Shown here one piece after another: positions 62,215 to 64,000 of a DNA stretch of 64,000 bases. A program made the position numbers and the translations under genes. Within the stretch, counting starts at the first letter, position 1. Every line of letters starts with the position of its first letter. The notes under the pieces are model-generated. The model saw only the letters and a program-made list of their open reading frames with translations, was not told the DNA's origin and searched no databases. Source of the stretch: Pseudogracilibacillus sp037071985 (GTDB lineage Bacteria > Bacillota > Bacilli > Bacillales > Amphibacillaceae); assembly GCF_037071985.1 (NCBI RefSeq), contig NZ_JAXHDF010000003.1, forward strand, positions 310,001 through 374,000, read 5' to 3'.

Positions 62215-63009
62215 ATGGATATGGGATTAAACAATAAAACAGCTTTAGTTACAGGATCAACAAAAGGTATAGGGAAAGCAATTGCCTTTGAACTTGCTAA
62301 AGAAGGTGTCAATGTATTAATTAATGGACGAAATTATGAAGAGGTAGAACGAATTGTAAATAAAATAAAATCGGAATTCCCGACTACCTCTCCACAAAAT
62401 GCGACAGCAGATATTGTCGATATGGGGCAAAGAGAAGCTTTATTTGAAAAATACCCCACTATTGATATTTTAATTAACAATATGGGTATTTATGAAATTA
62501 TGAAATATGAGGACATTGACGATGAAGTATGGGAAAAATACTTCCGTACGAATGTTCTTGCTGCAAATAGTTTATCTAAATTTTATTTACCAAAAATGTT
62601 AAAAAATGATTACGGTCGTATTATCTTTATTGCGAGTGAAGAAGCAATCATGCCTTCAGGACAAATGCCTCAGTATTGTATGACAAAATCAATGCTATTG
62701 TCATTGTCAAAAACCTTATCTAAATTAACTATAGGGACAGAAGTTACAGTCAATACAATCATGCCAGGACCGACACTCTCTGAAAATGTTCATCAAATAA
62801 TTGAGGGTATATACCCTAATGCAGATATGACTTTTTCAGAAAAAGAGAAAGAATTTATGACTACAAACCTACCTCAATCTGAAATACAACGATTTATCAA
62901 GCCGATAGAAATTGGTAGACTGACGACATTTGTGTGCAGTCCTTATGCATCCGCATTTAAAGGTTCTCCAATCCGTATGGATGGGGGAATGGTACCGACT
63001 ATTTTCTAA
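62215..63009 (+). CDS. SDR family oxidoreductase
   Basis: 264 residues with a classical short-chain dehydrogenase layout: NAD(P)-binding TGSTKGIGKAIAFEL (about 14-28) and NNMG near 90. The catalytic Ser lies in IIFIASEEA and the YxxxK in PQYCMTKSML. The substrate is unknown. AAAGGAGA precedes the ATG. Its AT-rich composition differs from the AraC gene before it, so the two may have come together recently. Confidence 0.9.
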   Translation: MDMGLNNKTALVTGSTKGIGKAIAFELAKEGVNVLINGRNYEEVERIVNKIKSEFPTTSPQNATADIVDMGQREALFEKYPTIDILINNMGIYEIMKYEDIDDEVWEKYFRTNVLAANSLSKFYLPKMLKNDYGRIIFIASEEAIMPSGQMPQYCMTKSMLLSLSKTLSKLTIGTEVTVNTIMPGPTLSENVHQIIEGIYPNADMTFSEKEKEFMTTNLPQSEIQRFIKPIEIGRLTTFVCSPYASAFKGSPIRMDGGMVPTIF

Positions 63010-63069
63010 TATTTTTCTATTCCATAAACTGTTTAACAATAGGATATTCTAATATTATAGTGAACTCGG

Positions 63070-63254
63070 TATGGGATAAATATAATGTTCAAAGTACAAA
63101 GATAGGTGGAGAAGATACAGAGGGAAAACTGTTCCAACATTATGGGTGAATGTTTATGATAAGGACGATATACCAAAGGTTGAACAGTATTTAGAAAAAA
63201 ACTTAGGGTTTAGAATACTACGAAATCGATGTGTTTTCTTATGAGTCGCATAAA
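63070..63254 (+). pseudogene. Fragment of a small Bacillaceae protein, two frameshifts
   Basis: Three frames read in turn VWDKYNVQSTKIGGEDTEGK, then TLWVNVYDKDDIPKVEQYLE, then YEIDVFSYESHK followed by a stop. The pattern W-KY-V ... E-E(Q)Y/F ... Y-EI is like the intact protein at 46368. No start is visible. It is the relic of an unnamed family. Confidence 0.65.
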
Positions 63255-63431
63255 TAATCTCTTTAAAAATAAGAATAGGTTCAGTATGTTTGGAAAAAAG
63301 TAATATGGGTGTGCTACAACCGGATAAAGTTATTTAACAAGAATTTACTAGACTGACTTGGTTTTTTAGAAATGAGGTCGTCGAATGGAGTCATTTGCTT
63401 TTCTTATTAAATTTATTACTATGTAAACACC

Positions 63432-63470
63432 GAAAAGGATCCAAAGATTAAAACTTTGGATCCTTTTTAT
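63432..63470. terminator. Terminator after the sensor kinase gene
   Basis: AAGGATCCAAAG pairs perfectly with CTTTGGATCCTT around 63436-63464, with a T-run on the plus strand and an A-run on the other, so it can work both ways. Confidence 0.85.
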
Positions 63471-64000
63471 CATCTCATTTTAGATGTATCATCTTTCTCC
63501 ACTGTCGGTAAATATATTATTGATTTGAACAAATCACCATCAATATTTATTTCGAATTTTCCGTTCTGGTTTTCAATAAGACTTTTCGTAATAGATAACC
63601 CAAGCCCACTTCCATGTCCAGATCTCGATTCATCCCCTCGTTTGAATCGTTCCATTAATTCCTCCTCAGTAATGTTCAATTCATATTTGGAAATGTTTTT
63701 AAAACTAATAACAGTTCTATCACTCTCTTTGGTAATGTCGATATATACCCTTGAACCCTCTAGTGCATAATTAAAAATATTAGATAAAACATTTTCAATG
63801 GAGCGCCATAGTAGTTTCCCGTCTGCTATGACATACATCTTCTCCTTTGGATAATTAAATTTGAATGCAAGATTTTTTGTGGAAATATGTTCGCTTACTT
63901 CACCAATCCCTTGTTTTACCAAAGCAACAATATCAATTTCCTGTAAATCAACAGGTATATCCCCGCTCGAAGCCTTTGCGGCGGCGAATAAATCATCTGT
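63470..64000 (-). CDS. Sensor histidine kinase, C-terminal part (truncated by window edge)
   Basis: The frame is open to the right edge; the TTG at 63922 is internal. The visible 176 residues start with TDDLFAAAKASSGDIPVDLQ, a linker after HisKA. The HATPase domain follows: N-box LLWRSIENVLSNIFNYALEG, then RGDESRSGHGSGLGLSITKS. The H-box and sensor lie outside. It should work with a response regulator upstream of the window edge. The signal is unknown. Confidence 0.9.
   Translation of the reverse strand, partial: TDDLFAAAKASSGDIPVDLQEIDIVALVKQGIGEVSEHISTKNLAFKFNYPKEKMYVIADGKLLWRSIENVLSNIFNYALEGSRVYIDITKESDRTVISFKNISKYELNITEEELMERFKRGDESRSGHGSGLGLSITKSLIENQNGKFEINIDGDLFKSIIYLPTVEKDDTSKMR

Noticed and set aside
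1..64000. CRISPR arrays, rRNA and tRNA genes
   Set aside because: No regularly spaced repeats, ribosomal RNA words or cloverleaf-like sequences ending in CCA were seen. The site of ICE insertion is guaA, not a tRNA gene.

Overview
The window is low-GC Firmicutes DNA, most likely from a Bacillaceae relative of the Oceanobacillus/Virgibacillus kind. The grounds are strong AGGAGG-type ribosome binding sites, frequent TTG and GTG starts, MsmX- and CdaR/PucR-type proteins, and Tn916/ICEBs1-type conjugation genes. The genus is an inference. All family names come from reading the translated sequence; no database search was run.

Region 1 (1-13.7 kb) is chromosomal metabolism. It holds the tail of an asparaginase, a five-gene oligopeptide ABC importer, a leucyl aminopeptidase, a GH29 alpha-L-fucosidase, a ROK sugar kinase and a CutC-family protein, all on the + strand. 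Together they look like a scavenging locus for peptides or fucosylated glycopeptides. A glycerophosphodiester phosphodiesterase, the shared sugar-importer ATPase MsmX and a PucR-type regulator follow on the - strand.

Region 2 (13.8-41.3 kb) is guaA followed by an apparently intact integrative and conjugative element (ICE) of the Tn916/ICEBs1 superfamily, inserted at the last codons of guaA. The core GAGTGGGAAT(A/G)A appears at the guaA end (15342) and again beyond the integrase (41318). The ICE has an MT-A70 methyltransferase, two DUF961 proteins, a TcpA coupling protein, oriT, a MOBT relaxase, TcpD, ArdA, TcpE, a VirB4-like ATPase, a TrbL-like channel protein, a CwlT-like hydrolase, TcpC, sigma-like and HTH regulators, a DUF3173 protein and a tyrosine integrase. 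In the slot where Tn916 carries tet(M) it has two cargo blocks. One is a defence module (DUF262 protein, XRE controller, C5 methylase, NgoFVII-type PLD nuclease, Z1 ATPase). The other is an ABC exporter with a TipA-like MerR regulator. A strongly structured non-coding stretch lies just upstream of the DUF3173-integrase pair. GuaA itself has lost the catalytic histidine of its glutaminase domain.

Region 3 (41.3-57.8 kb) looks like several further elements stacked at the same site. Copies of the guaA-end core recur at 46192, 54996 and, degenerate, at 57734. Between the second and third cores lies a SIR2-HerA defence operon with two small extra genes. Beyond it are decayed ICE pieces (sigma-factor, channel-protein, ImmA, histidine-kinase and integrase fragments). 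Working cargo is mixed in: an MFS exporter with a LysR regulator, a WYL regulator with a VOC protein, and RarD with a LysR regulator.

Region 4 (57.8-64 kb) holds a BlaI/M56 (BlaR1-like) pair behind two 15-bp operator dyads, a small membrane protein, a broken C5 methylase, an AraC regulator of visibly higher GC with an SDR oxidoreductase, and the C-terminal part of a sensor histidine kinase that runs off the right edge. No rRNA, tRNA or CRISPR array was seen.
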